Of a stretch of 64,000 nucleotides of DNA, positions 1 to 8,026 are shown in pieces (within the stretch, counting starts at the first letter, position 1; each line of letters begins with the position of its first letter). Source of the DNA: Streptomyces sp. R302 (GTDB lineage Bacteria; Actinomycetota; Actinomycetes; Streptomycetales; Streptomycetaceae); NCBI RefSeq assembly GCF_012927245.1, contig NZ_JABBGE010000006.1:394866-458865 (forward strand). The letters run 5' to 3'. The translations under genes and the position numbers were made by a program. The notes under the pieces are model-generated. The model was not told the origin of the DNA, did not search any database, and worked only from the letters and a program-made list of their open reading frames with translations.

Positions 1-153
1 GGGGGGGGGGGGTTCGGCCCTCCGATGCGCCGCCGCGTCGGAGTGGGAGCGCTCCCAAGCGCGTCGGGGACATCCTTGTGGCCGGAGCGCGGGGCCGTCA
101 ACGGTCCGGACGGGACCGGGCGTGGGGGAACCGCACGCCGGGTCGTCGCCGGC

Positions 154-1062
154 TCACCGCCCGCCGTGCCGCGCCGCCTCCTCGCGAAGGGCCCGGACGA
201 GCGCGGTGACCTGGGGCCGGTCACGGCCGCCGATCGTGGCGACGCCGATGTGCCGGACCGGGCCGGGCGACGTGATCGGGACGGTGCGCACGCCCGGGAC
301 CTCGGGGACGAGCGCGATCGAGGGGACCAGGGAGATCCCCATGCCCGCGGCGACGAGGGAGCGGGCGAAGAAGTAGTCGGTGGTGGTCCCCCGGATCTCC
401 GGATCGAAGCCCGCGCGCTCGGCGAAACGCCGCAGGTACGCCTCGGTCTTCAGACAGCCGAGCACCCAGGGTTCGGCGGCCAGATCCACCAGGTCGAGCG
501 CGTCGCGCCGGGCGAGACGGTGCCCCTGCGGCAGGACGACGCACAGGGGGTCCTCCAGGAGCGGCGTCCACTCCAGGCCGGAGCCGGTGCCCGGTCCGAC
601 GGGGAGCGGGCCGTCGAAGTGGTAGGCGAGGGCGAGGTCCACGGCGCCCTGCCGGACGAGGGGCAGGGTGTCCTCGGGTTCGCCCTCCCTGACGTGGAGC
701 ACGGTGCGGGGATGGGCCTCCATGAGCCGGGTGAGGGCGGTGGGCAGCAGGAGCCGTCCGCCGCTGGTGAAGCTCGCGACGGTCAGTTGGGTGCGGCCGG
801 TGCCGAGCGCGGCGATCCGCTGCCGTGCGTGCTCCAGCTCCGCGGCGACGGATTCGGCGGCGCCCACCATGATCCGGCCGGCCTGGGTGAGCGTCACGCC
901 GCGGGTGCTGCGCGCGACCACCTGGGCGCCGAGGCCGCGCTCCAGGGCGGCCACCTGCTGGGAGACGGCCGAGGGGGTGAGGTGGAGGGCCGCGGCCGCC
1001 CGGTTGAAGCTGCCGTGCTCCGCCACCGCACGCAGGACGCGGAGCCGCTGCACATCGATCAA
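154..1062 (-). CDS. LysR-family transcriptional regulator
   Basis: This is a 302-residue LysR regulator. An N-terminal winged helix-turn-helix lies at about residues 3-60 (motif AAALHLTPSAVSQQVAALE). A periplasmic-binding-protein-like effector domain follows, with the typical stretches TVASFTSGGRLLLPTAL and AAGMGISLVPSIAL. I chose the TTG at 1062 because a GGGGGGA ribosome-binding site lies just upstream; a GTG three codons further in is the alternative. It is divergent from the NAD-dependent epimerase at 1181, and the 118 bp between them should hold the shared promoter, so it probably controls the epimerase and aldo/keto reductase pair. The effector is unknown. Confidence 0.85.
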   Translation of the reverse strand: MIDVQRLRVLRAVAEHGSFNRAAAALHLTPSAVSQQVAALERGLGAQVVARSTRGVTLTQAGRIMVGAAESVAAELEHARQRIAALGTGRTQLTVASFTSGGRLLLPTALTRLMEAHPRTVLHVREGEPEDTLPLVRQGAVDLALAYHFDGPLPVGPGTGSGLEWTPLLEDPLCVVLPQGHRLARRDALDLVDLAAEPWVLGCLKTEAYLRRFAERAGFDPEIRGTTTDYFFARSLVAAGMGISLVPSIALVPEVPGVRTVPITSPGPVRHIGVATIGGRDRPQVTALVRALREEAARHGGR

Positions 1063-1180
1063 CAGTTCCCCCCAGGAAACAGCCCGGTCGACCAGGAACA
1101 GTCCGGTCAACAGTTTTCCTGCACACGTATACAGAAAGCCGGTACTTCTGCTGATGACGATAGGTCCCCAGGATGAGGGC

Positions 1181-2119
1181 ATGCAAAGGATCTGCGTCAT
1201 CGGCGGAAGCCGGTACTTCGGAAAGCTCCTGGTCGAGCGCCTGCGGGCGGCGGGCCACCAGGTCACCGTGATCAACCGGGGCTCCTCCGCGCCGCCCGCC
1301 GGCGTCGAGCACCTCGTCGTCGACCGCGACGACGAGGCCGCCCTGACGGCCGCGCTCGCCGGCCGCGCCTTCGACGTCGTGGTGGACCAGGTCTGCTACA
1401 CCCCCGTCCAGGCCGCCGTCGCCGCCCGTGCCTTCGCCGGTCGCACCCGGCGCTACGTCATGACCTCCACGATCGAGGTGTACGACCCCGCGACCGCCGC
1501 CCTGCCCGCCGTACCCCCGGGGACGCCCGTGCCGGAGGAGAGCGTCGCCCCGGCCGGCTGGCGGGTGGCCATGGACCTCCCCTGGCACGACGGCGCCTAC
1601 CTGGAGGCGCACTACGCCGAGGGCAAGCGACAGGCCGAGGCCGTCCTCGCCCGCGCGGGCGGCTTCGCCTTCGCCACCGTGCGCGGCGCCCATGTGCTCG
1701 GCGGCGGCGCGCGGGAGTTCACCGGCCGCCTCGCGCACTACGCCGCCCGCATCGCCCGGGGCGAGGAGATCACCGTGCACGCGCGGGCGCTGCCCACCGT
1801 CTTCGTCCACTACGAGGAGCTGGCGGAGCTGCTGGCGTGGGCGGCCACGGCCGGCTTCACCGGCCCGGTCAACGCCTGCTCCGACGGTCCCCTCGACGTG
1901 TACGGCCTCGCCGGGACCGTCGCCGCCGCGGCCGGCCGGGAGGCCGTGTACCGGACCGTCCCGGCGGGCGCCGAGGCCTCGCCGTTCTCCTTCGACCGCC
2001 ACTACGCCATGGACAACGCCCGCGCGAAGGCGCTCGGCTTCCGCTTCTCCCGCACCACCGACTGGCTGCCCGGCGCCGCCGCCGAGGCCCTCGCCCTCCT
2101 CCCCGCCCCCACCCCCTGA
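1181..2119 (+). CDS. NAD-dependent epimerase/dehydratase-like reductase
   Basis: A 312-residue extended/atypical SDR. The N-terminus carries the Rossmann fingerprint GGSRYFGKLLVERL, followed by a second strand ending VINRG, so NAD(P) binding is expected. The active-site region is less canonical: TSTIEVYD and an EAHYAEGKRQAE segment, where the Tyr and Lys could form the YxxxK pair. The family acts on sugar nucleotides or small carbonyl substrates; the substrate cannot be told here. It is followed after 14 bp by an aldo/keto reductase on the same strand and diverges from a LysR regulator, so the two reductases probably form a LysR-controlled operon. Confidence 0.75.
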   Translation: MQRICVIGGSRYFGKLLVERLRAAGHQVTVINRGSSAPPAGVEHLVVDRDDEAALTAALAGRAFDVVVDQVCYTPVQAAVAARAFAGRTRRYVMTSTIEVYDPATAALPAVPPGTPVPEESVAPAGWRVAMDLPWHDGAYLEAHYAEGKRQAEAVLARAGGFAFATVRGAHVLGGGAREFTGRLAHYAARIARGEEITVHARALPTVFVHYEELAELLAWAATAGFTGPVNACSDGPLDVYGLAGTVAAAAGREAVYRTVPAGAEASPFSFDRHYAMDNARAKALGFRFSRTTDWLPGAAAEALALLPAPTP

Positions 2120-2133
2120 CGGACAAGGCCCCC

Positions 2134-3030
2134 ATGCGCTACCGCACCCTCGCCCACACCACCGTCAGCGCCATCGGCCTGGGCGCCATGCCGCTGTCCA
2201 TCGAGAACCGCCCGGACGAGACCCGGGCCCTCGCCACCCTGCACGCCGCCTTCGACGCCGGCGTCACCCTCGTCGACACCGCCGACAGCTACCACTGGCA
2301 CGCCGGCGAGACGGGCCACAACGAGCTCCTCGTCGCCCGCGCCCTGGCCCGGTACGGCGGCGACGCCTCCCGGGTCCTGGTGGCCACCAAGGGCGGCCGG
2401 GGCCGCCCCGGCGACGGCAGCTGGACCGTCGACGCCACGCCCGCCCACCTGAAGCGGGCCGCCGAGGCCTCCGCCCGGCGCCTGGGCGTCGACGCGATCG
2501 GCCTGTACCAGCTGCACAAGCCAGACCCGGCCGTGCCCTGGGCGGAGTCCGTCGGCGCGCTGCGCGAGCTGCTCGACGCCGGCACGATCCGCGCCGCCGG
2601 CGTCTCCAACGTCACCACCGCCCAGATCCTCGAAGCGCACCGGATCCTCGGCGACGGGCTCGTCTCCGTCCAGAACCGGTACTCCCCCGCCGTCCGCGAC
2701 AGCGAGCCCGAACTGCGGCTGTGCGAACGGCTCGGCCTCGCCTTCCTGCCGTGGAGCCCGCTCGGCGGCATCTCCCGCAGCTCCCTCGACGGCCCCTCCG
2801 GCCCCACCTCCGCCGGCACGGCCTTCCACCGCGTCGCCGCCGGGCGCGAGGTCAGCCCCCAGCAGGTCGCGCTGGCCTGGCTGCTCGCCCGCTCCCCCGC
2901 GATGCTCCCGGTGCCGGGAGCCGGGCGCCCCGCCTCCATCACCGACTCCGCCGGGGCGGCGGACCTCACGCTGGACGCGCGCGAGCTGAGGGAACTGGAC
3001 GCCGATCCGCCGGGCGGTCGAGCGGGGTGA
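2134..3030 (+). CDS. Aldo/keto reductase
   Basis: A 298-residue aldo/keto reductase with an (alpha/beta)8 barrel expected in the cytosol and NADPH as cofactor. The catalytic tetrad is visible: Asp and Tyr in DTADSYHWH, Lys in VATKGG and His in LYQLHKPD. The cofactor-binding end is recognisable as VPGAGRPASI. It starts 14 bp after the epimerase and is probably cotranscribed with it. The natural carbonyl substrate is not evident from the sequence. Confidence 0.85.
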   Translation: MRYRTLAHTTVSAIGLGAMPLSIENRPDETRALATLHAAFDAGVTLVDTADSYHWHAGETGHNELLVARALARYGGDASRVLVATKGGRGRPGDGSWTVDATPAHLKRAAEASARRLGVDAIGLYQLHKPDPAVPWAESVGALRELLDAGTIRAAGVSNVTTAQILEAHRILGDGLVSVQNRYSPAVRDSEPELRLCERLGLAFLPWSPLGGISRSSLDGPSGPTSAGTAFHRVAAGREVSPQQVALAWLLARSPAMLPVPGAGRPASITDSAGAADLTLDARELRELDADPPGGRAG

Positions 3031-3049
3031 CCGGTCGCGGCCTCGGCCA

Positions 3050-3070
3050 TGATCCGCCGGACAGGCTCTA
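3050..3070. repeat. Half-copy of a Streptomyces-type inverted repeat
   Basis: The sequence TGATCCGCCGGACAGGCTCTA closely matches the terminal inverted repeat of the 167-bp element at 61241-61407. As there, its last three bases supply the TAG stop of the adjacent minus-strand gene. Only one end is recognisable here. Confidence 0.5.
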
Positions 3071-3736
3071 GCCCTCGCGGCGGCGGACCATCTCGGTGAT
3101 CCAGACGGGGGCGTAGGGGGAGGTGCAGCCCTTGGGGGTCGGGTAGTCCTTGAGGATCTCCAGGCGCTCGCCGACGGCGAGGGCCCGCTCGCGGAGCGCC
3201 GGGTGCTCGATGCCGATCTGGGCGAGGCAGTGGTTCATCGCCCACTGGAGCCGGTCGGGCGCGTCCTTCATCTCCGCCTCGACCGTGTCGAGGAGCCCGT
3301 CGAGGTCGAGGCCCTCGGGCCGCTTCGCGACCCGCTCGGTGGTGAGCGCCCAGCCGGCGCTCGCGACGACCGGATCGGGGTCGGCGAGCCAGGCCAGGCG
3401 CAGCTCCTCGGCGTGCGGGCTCTTCTTCACCACGTAGTTCACGAGCCAGTCGTGGACCTTGGGGGCGCGCGCCTCGCGGAGCATCGCGTCGAGCTCCTCG
3501 CGCCCGGACTCCTTGGGGCGGCAGACGAGCGTGGCGAGGAGCCGGGCGGCGGTGTCGCCGGTCGCCCACAGCTCGCGGGCCTGCTCGTGGCGCGTGCCGA
3601 GCCTCTTGGCGACCGCGCGCAGCTTGGCGAGGTTCACCCCGTGGTCGTCGCCGTGGCGCGCGTTGACCTCGCGCGTCCGGGGGTCCTCCAGGGCGGCCAG
3701 CTCGGCCAGCACCTCGTCCACCGTCTCCCCGGCCAT
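3068..3736 (-). CDS. DNA alkylation repair-like HEAT-repeat protein
   Basis: A 222-residue, helix-rich protein resembling the AlkD/DNA-alkylation-repair family of HEAT-like repeat glycosylases. Recognisable family stretches are LRAVAKRLGTRHEQARELW, KVHDWLVNYVV and WAMNHCLAQIGIEHPALRERAL. In AlkD-type enzymes, base excision occurs without base flipping through a concave basic surface. Many actinobacterial relatives are uncharacterised, so glycosylase activity is an inference. It stands alone, convergent with the aldo/keto reductase; its stop codon falls in a short repeat. The ATG at 3736 is preceded by GGAGGACC. Confidence 0.75.
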   Translation of the reverse strand: MAGETVDEVLAELAALEDPRTREVNARHGDDHGVNLAKLRAVAKRLGTRHEQARELWATGDTAARLLATLVCRPKESGREELDAMLREARAPKVHDWLVNYVVKKSPHAEELRLAWLADPDPVVASAGWALTTERVAKRPEGLDLDGLLDTVEAEMKDAPDRLQWAMNHCLAQIGIEHPALRERALAVGERLEILKDYPTPKGCTSPYAPVWITEMVRRREG

Positions 3737-3828
3737 CCGGTCCTCCTGCCCTGCCTCGCGTACCGCTTCACCCTACGGTCTGAGGAATACGCGGTCCCGG
3801 CGCGGGTAGCCGCGCCCCGAACAGGGAG

Positions 3829-4440
3829 ATGACCGGGATGGTGTACGACACGATCGAGGTCGAGGCCCCGCTGCGCCGGGTCTACGACCAGTGGACGCAG
3901 TTCGAGGAGTTTCCGCGGTTCATGGACGGGGTCGAGGAGGTCCGACAGCTCGACGACCGGCTCTGCCACTGGAGGACGAAGGTCGCGGGCGCGACCCGCG
4001 AGTTCGACACGGAGATCGTCGACCAGCTGCCCGACGAGCGGATCGCGTGGCGGACGGTCGGCGGGGACGTGCGGCAGAAGGGTGTCGTCACGTTCGAACA
4101 GATCGACGAATCTCATACTCTCGTACGGCTCAAGATGGAGGTGGAGCCCTCCGGCCTGGCCGACCGGGCCGCGCAGGCGATGGGGGTCGTGGAGCAGCGG
4201 ATCGAGGGCGACCTGCACCGGTTCAAGGACTTCATCGAGGACCGCGACAAGGCGACGGGCGGCTGGCGCGGGCGGCTGCGCCCCGCCGACAGCGCCGGCG
4301 GTACGGAGGGCGCCGACACGCCCACGTACGGCATGCCACGGGAAGACGACAGTCCGGCGCACGGCATGCCCCCGGCCGCACCGGGCGGGATGCCGCGGCG
4401 CGACGGCCCGCCGCCGTACGACGGACCCGTGGCACCGTGA
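3829..4440 (+). CDS. SRPBCC (polyketide cyclase/dehydrase-like) protein
   Basis: A 203-residue protein whose first 145 residues form a START-like SRPBCC fold. Recognisable parts are TIEVEAPLRRVYDQWTQFEEFP at the N-terminus (quoted partly), FDTEIVDQLPDERIAWRT and a long C-terminal helix ending HRFKDFIEDR. This family binds hydrophobic ligands, and in Streptomyces it includes stress-associated proteins of unknown ligand. Residues 155-203 are a Gly/Pro/Met-rich, probably disordered tail with repeated YGMP/HGMP units. The GGGAGATGACCGGG region covers the start. Its stop overlaps the next gene (GTGA), so the two are translationally coupled. Confidence 0.8.
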   Translation: MTGMVYDTIEVEAPLRRVYDQWTQFEEFPRFMDGVEEVRQLDDRLCHWRTKVAGATREFDTEIVDQLPDERIAWRTVGGDVRQKGVVTFEQIDESHTLVRLKMEVEPSGLADRAAQAMGVVEQRIEGDLHRFKDFIEDRDKATGGWRGRLRPADSAGGTEGADTPTYGMPREDDSPAHGMPPAAPGGMPRRDGPPPYDGPVAP

Positions 4441-4880
4441 GCGGCTCCGGACCCGGCTTCCGGCTCCTCGACATGTCCCTGCACACGGAGGACGAGGGGC
4501 GACTCGTCGTGGACCTGGGCGGCCGGGCCGGGGAGGCCGGTCCGCTGAGGGTCCCGGAGGGCGCGGTGGTGAGCGTCGGCCTGACCTTCCAGGTGGGCAG
4601 GGCGGTCGACGGGCTCACCTTCGAGGAGGTGCGCACCGGGGACGACCGCGAGCCGGTCGTCACCCGGACGCCGCTCGGCGGCTTCCGGCGCGGCGGGCCG
4701 TACGAGGTGCGGCTGCCGCCCCGGCGGATGCCGGTCGGCCGGGCCCACTGCGGCCTCTACGAGGTCACCGGGCGGCTGACCGACGGCCGGGGCCACGAGC
4801 TGGCACGCGCGGACCACGAGCTGATGCTCGTCCATCTGACGGGGGCGCCCGAGGCCCGGACCGCCCCGGGCGACCCGTGA
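4437..4880 (+). CDS. RhoGDI-like beta-sandwich protein
   Basis: A 147-residue protein whose pattern resembles the immunoglobulin-like domain of eukaryotic Rho GDP-dissociation inhibitors. The order is a strand with GLTFQVGRAVDGLTFEEV, a conserved LGGF, a strand PYEVRLP, the proline/glycine turn PVGRAHCGLYEVTGRLTD and a final strand LARADHELML. The GTG start at 4437 overlaps the stop of the SRPBCC gene. Bacteria lack Rho GTPases, so a GDI role is unlikely; binding of a lipid or a partner protein is possible. The family assignment rests on pattern recognition only. Confidence 0.55.
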   Translation: MSGSGPGFRLLDMSLHTEDEGRLVVDLGGRAGEAGPLRVPEGAVVSVGLTFQVGRAVDGLTFEEVRTGDDREPVVTRTPLGGFRRGGPYEVRLPPRRMPVGRAHCGLYEVTGRLTDGRGHELARADHELMLVHLTGAPEARTAPGDP

Positions 4881-4989
4881 GCCGTACGGCCCGCCTAGGG
4901 GTGGGGCGGGTTGACCGGGCGACGCGCGATCGGTACGTGGAAGCACGCGCATCGGCCCCCTCCTGCCGCCCCGCCCCTAGGCGGCGGGG

Positions 4990-5590
4990 CGGCGGGGCGG
5001 CCGGTACGACAGCCTGACGCGGCTGCGGGCGCTCGGGGCGGGGTCCGGATGGCGTTTGTCCGGACGTGGGGGCGGGGACGGGCACGGGGTGTCCCGGCGG
5101 CTGCTCACGGAGGCGGGCGTGGCGGACGTGGCGGACGTGCTCGCGGTCGACCGGGCCGTACGGTTCCTCGCCGAGCGGCCCGTGCCGGGGCTCGACGTGC
5201 TGGAGGCCGCTGTCACGGCCCCGGACTTCTCCCCCTGGCGGCTTCCCCCTGGCGGGAGCGGCTGGTGGCCCGGCTCGCCGAGCTGGTCGAGCCCGGCGGG
5301 GTGCTGGTGCTGGTGCCGAGCGACGCCGTCGACCCGACGAGCGGGGTGTCGCCGGGGACGCCGTACACACGGGCGATGCGGTCGAGCGGTCGAGCGGGCG
5401 GGGGCCGCGGGACACCATCGGCACCGACGTCTCCTGGGTGCCGTCCTTCCCCTCGCTGCTGCGGGCCGCCGGGCTGGGGCGGGTGGGCGCGGAGATCCAG
5501 GTGCCGCCGCTGCTGCCGGGCAGCCCCATCGGCCGGTTCGGCCTGGTGTGCGCGGATCCGTCGGCCGGGATGCTCACGGTGGGGGGCCGC
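4990..5590 (+). pseudogene. Decayed SAM-dependent methyltransferase
   Basis: Methyltransferase-like segments appear in three reading frames in the correct order. They are LRALGAGSGWRL near 5020, LLTEAGVADVADVLAVDRA near 5110, SPWRERLVARLAELVEPGG and VLVLVPSDAVDPTS near 5260-5340, and DVSWVPSFPSLLRAAGL near 5430. No single frame joins them, so at least two frameshifts are required. The 3' end overlaps the end of the MFS gene on the other strand. I see no other gene between 4881 and 5573. Confidence 0.6.
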
Positions 5591-6782
5591 CGGCGCCAGT
5601 GGCGGCGCGGGCGCGTCGCAGGAGGTAGGCGCCGGCCGTGGCGACGAGGACCAGCATGGAGGCGATGAAGACCAGTCCGGCGCCCTCCAGGCCGAGGGGG
5701 TCGGCGAGCAGGCCGACGCCGATCACCGGGAGGGAGATGCCGGTGTAGGCGGCGACGAAGAGCGAGGAGATGACGGCGGCCCGCTGGTCGGGCGGCGAGG
5801 CGGCGGCCACGGCGGAGAGCGCGGCGCGGAAGGCGAGGCCCTGACCGGTGCCGCCGACGAGGGCGGCGAGCACGATGAAGAGCAGGTGGTCGGTGGCGAG
5901 GGCGAGGGCGAGCAGGAGCAGTCCGGCGAAGAGGACGGCGCAGCCCAGCGGCAGGGAGCGGTCCGGGCCGACGCGGCCGGCGGCGGCCTGTCCGGCGATG
6001 GAGGCGAAGAAGGCGAGGGCGACGACGAGGCCGCTGACGGCGTGGTCGTCGACGTGGAGGTAGCGGGCGAGGAAGGCGGGGCTGACGGAGGTGAAGACGC
6101 CGAAGAGGGCGAAGCCGACGAAGGAGGCGACGGCCGCGGGCACGAACACCGCCCGTACGCGGGCCGGGAGGGCGGGCTTGCGGGGGCGTACGGCGCTGAG
6201 CGGCCGGCGTTCCGCCACCGTCTCGGGCAGCCACCGCAGCACCAGGGCGGAGAGCGCGACGAGGGCCAGGTGGACGGCGAACGGCAGCAGCAGGGGCTCG
6301 GGGGCGTACTCGGCGAGCAGTCCGGCGAGGAGGGGGCCGCAGCCGAGGCCGCCCATGTTCGCGGCGGTCGCGACGAGGGTGGCGCGGGCGGTGCCGCCGG
6401 GCGGGGCCAGTTCGATGACGTAGGCGGTGGCGGCGCCGGTGAAGAGGCCCGCGGAGAGGCCGGAGAGCAGCCGGCCCGCGTACAGCCAGCCCAGGGCGTC
6501 GGCGCAGAGGAAGCAGACGGCGCTGGCGGCGGCGAAGGTGAGGCCCCAGCGCAGGGTGGGGCGCCTGCCGATGGTGTCGGAGGCGTTGCCGGCGAGGAGG
6601 AGGACGGCGAGGACGCCGAAGGCGTACACGGCGTACACCACGGTGACGGTCAGTTCGGAATAGCCGAACTCCTCCTGGTAGAGGGGGTAGAGCGGGGTGG
6701 GGAGGGTGGTGCCGGCCATGCACACCACGAACACCGCTCCGCCGAGCAGACACCGCAGCCATCCGCGTCGATCATCGGCCAT
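5574..6782 (-). CDS. MFS transporter
   Basis: A 402-residue integral membrane protein with about twelve hydrophobic segments, typical of the major facilitator superfamily. The signature between segments 2 and 3 is seen as LLAGNASDTIGRRPTL, and GRLLSGLSAGLFTGAATAYV is the helix 4-5 region. The ATG at 6782 (MADDRRGWL) is chosen because the upstream extension looks non-coding. It is probably a proton-coupled exporter; the substrate cannot be inferred. Confidence 0.85.
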   Translation of the reverse strand: MADDRRGWLRCLLGGAVFVVCMAGTTLPTPLYPLYQEEFGYSELTVTVVYAVYAFGVLAVLLLAGNASDTIGRRPTLRWGLTFAAASAVCFLCADALGWLYAGRLLSGLSAGLFTGAATAYVIELAPPGGTARATLVATAANMGGLGCGPLLAGLLAEYAPEPLLLPFAVHLALVALSALVLRWLPETVAERRPLSAVRPRKPALPARVRAVFVPAAVASFVGFALFGVFTSVSPAFLARYLHVDDHAVSGLVVALAFFASIAGQAAAGRVGPDRSLPLGCAVLFAGLLLLALALATDHLLFIVLAALVGGTGQGLAFRAALSAVAAASPPDQRAAVISSLFVAAYTGISLPVIGVGLLADPLGLEGAGLVFIASMLVLVATAGAYLLRRARAATGAGGPPP

Positions 6783-6873
6783 ACCGGCGACGGTAACCCG
6801 CCCGTCCCGTCGCGGGCGGGCAGCGCGGCAGACCGGCCACACCGTTGTCGTACGTCGGGCAGCCGGGACTCCG

Positions 6874-7161
6874 TCAGCCGGCGGCGCCCGGCACCCAGTA
6901 GCGGTGGACCTCCGCCACGCGCGGCCTCGCCCCTTCCGGCCAGCCGAGGCCGACCGCGATGGGCATCATCTTGTCGGCGAAGGCCTCCATCTGCGCTTCG
7001 CTCTCCCAGAGGTCGAAGATCTCCAGGCCGCTCCCGGTGGGCACGCACGCGTGCGAGATGCACCCCTCGAAGATCTCGGGGGTCGACTGCAGCCGGGCGT
7101 TGAGCGTGTCGTACTGATCCGTGGTGATTCCGTCGAGGACGGCGTGGACGAGGATCGCCAT
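6874..7161 (-). CDS. Small ABM-like (ferredoxin-like fold) protein
   Basis: A 95-residue protein with an alternating beta-alpha pattern (MAILVHAVLDGITTDQYDTL at the start, FDLWESEAQMEAFADKMMP in the middle) that suggests a dimeric alpha/beta-barrel or antibiotic-biosynthesis-monooxygenase fold. GAGGAAGGGTC precedes the ATG at 7161. No catalytic residues are diagnostic and it has no partner gene. I call it a conserved hypothetical of this fold. Confidence 0.65.
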   Translation of the reverse strand: MAILVHAVLDGITTDQYDTLNARLQSTPEIFEGCISHACVPTGSGLEIFDLWESEAQMEAFADKMMPIAVGLGWPEGARPRVAEVHRYWVPGAAG

Positions 7162-7254
7162 GACCCTTCCTCCTCGTGAGGCGACGGTCCGCCCCCCTCC
7201 GTACCAGCACACCACGGCGGGGCGGGTACGGCACCCGCTCCGCCGGGCAGGGCG

Positions 7255-7473
7255 CTAGATGCCGAAGCCCAGGAGGGCGACCTCCAGCGGGAGGGCGGGC
7301 CGCTCGGGCAAGGCGGGCGGCTCCTCGCCGCGGCCGGTGTGGGTGGGCCGCACGGGGCGCAGCGCGGCGAGCCCGTCGGCGGCCCAGCCGGCGTCCGTGG
7401 CGGGCAGGGAGAGGGTCATCCGCCGGCCGTCGGCCAGGGTGGTCTCCAGGGTGTTCGGTTCGTTCGTCCGCAT
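7255..7473 (-). CDS. Small hypothetical protein
   Basis: A 72-residue reading frame beginning MRTNEPNTLETTLADGRR with a good GAGGTG ribosome-binding site. It is acidic and proline-rich in its second half and ends with a hydrophobic LEVALLGFGI. There is no recognisable domain, signal peptide or membrane helix. It lies between the ABM-like gene and the HxlR regulator on the same strand. Confidence 0.5.
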   Translation of the reverse strand: MRTNEPNTLETTLADGRRMTLSLPATDAGWAADGLAALRPVRPTHTGRGEEPPALPERPALPLEVALLGFGI

Positions 7474-7553
7474 GGCACCTCGCTCGGCTCGCACACGATG
7501 GATCACCGCTTCGGAAGGAAGGACGGCGGGGAGCGGGGAAAGGTTCCCTCCCG

Positions 7554-7919
7554 TCAGTCCCCGGTGAACCAGTGGGTGCGGACGGCGTCCGTCGGGCGGG
7601 GGTCGCCGAGGGCGTCGAGGCCCCAGGCGGCCAGTGCCTCGACGACGGGGCGGAGTTCCGTCCCGCGCGAGGTGAGCTGGTAGACGGTCGCGTTGGCGGG
7701 CCGCTCCAGGCGGCGGCGCTCGACCAGTTCCTCGCCCTCCAGCTGCTTGAGCCGGCTGGCGAGGATGTCGGTGGAGACGCCGGGGAGGTCGGCGTGGAGG
7801 TCGGTGTACCGCCGCGGGCCGTGCAGCAGCTCCCGGACGATCAGCAGACTCCAGCGCTCCCCCACCGCGTCGAGGGCTCGGGCGACGGCGCAGTACTGGT
7901 CGTAGCTTCGGCGTGGCAT
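7554..7919 (-). CDS. HxlR-family transcriptional regulator
   Basis: A 121-residue winged-helix regulator. The hallmark CAVARALDAVGERWSLLIV is followed by RELLHGPRRYTDL and the recognition region GVSTDILASRLKQLE. HxlR proteins bind DNA as dimers and often respond to electrophiles or small metabolites. The start ATG at 7919 (MPRRSYDQ) puts the conserved Cys near residue 10, as usual. It diverges from the aminotransferase gene at 8027, a possible target. Confidence 0.85.
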   Translation of the reverse strand: MPRRSYDQYCAVARALDAVGERWSLLIVRELLHGPRRYTDLHADLPGVSTDILASRLKQLEGEELVERRRLERPANATVYQLTSRGTELRPVVEALAAWGLDALGDPRPTDAVRTHWFTGD

Positions 7920-8026
7920 GAGGGCCAGCATAGCCAAAAGGTTGGACTTTCCAAGTGAGTACTTGGTAGAACGAAGCAGCCGCAGCGGCGCGGATGACGG
8001 TGACAGTGACGGTCGGGAGGCCGCAG

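Noticed and set aside
1..60. Run of twelve G at the window start
   Set aside because: It precedes no gene and most likely reflects a window or assembly edge; nothing else supports a feature.
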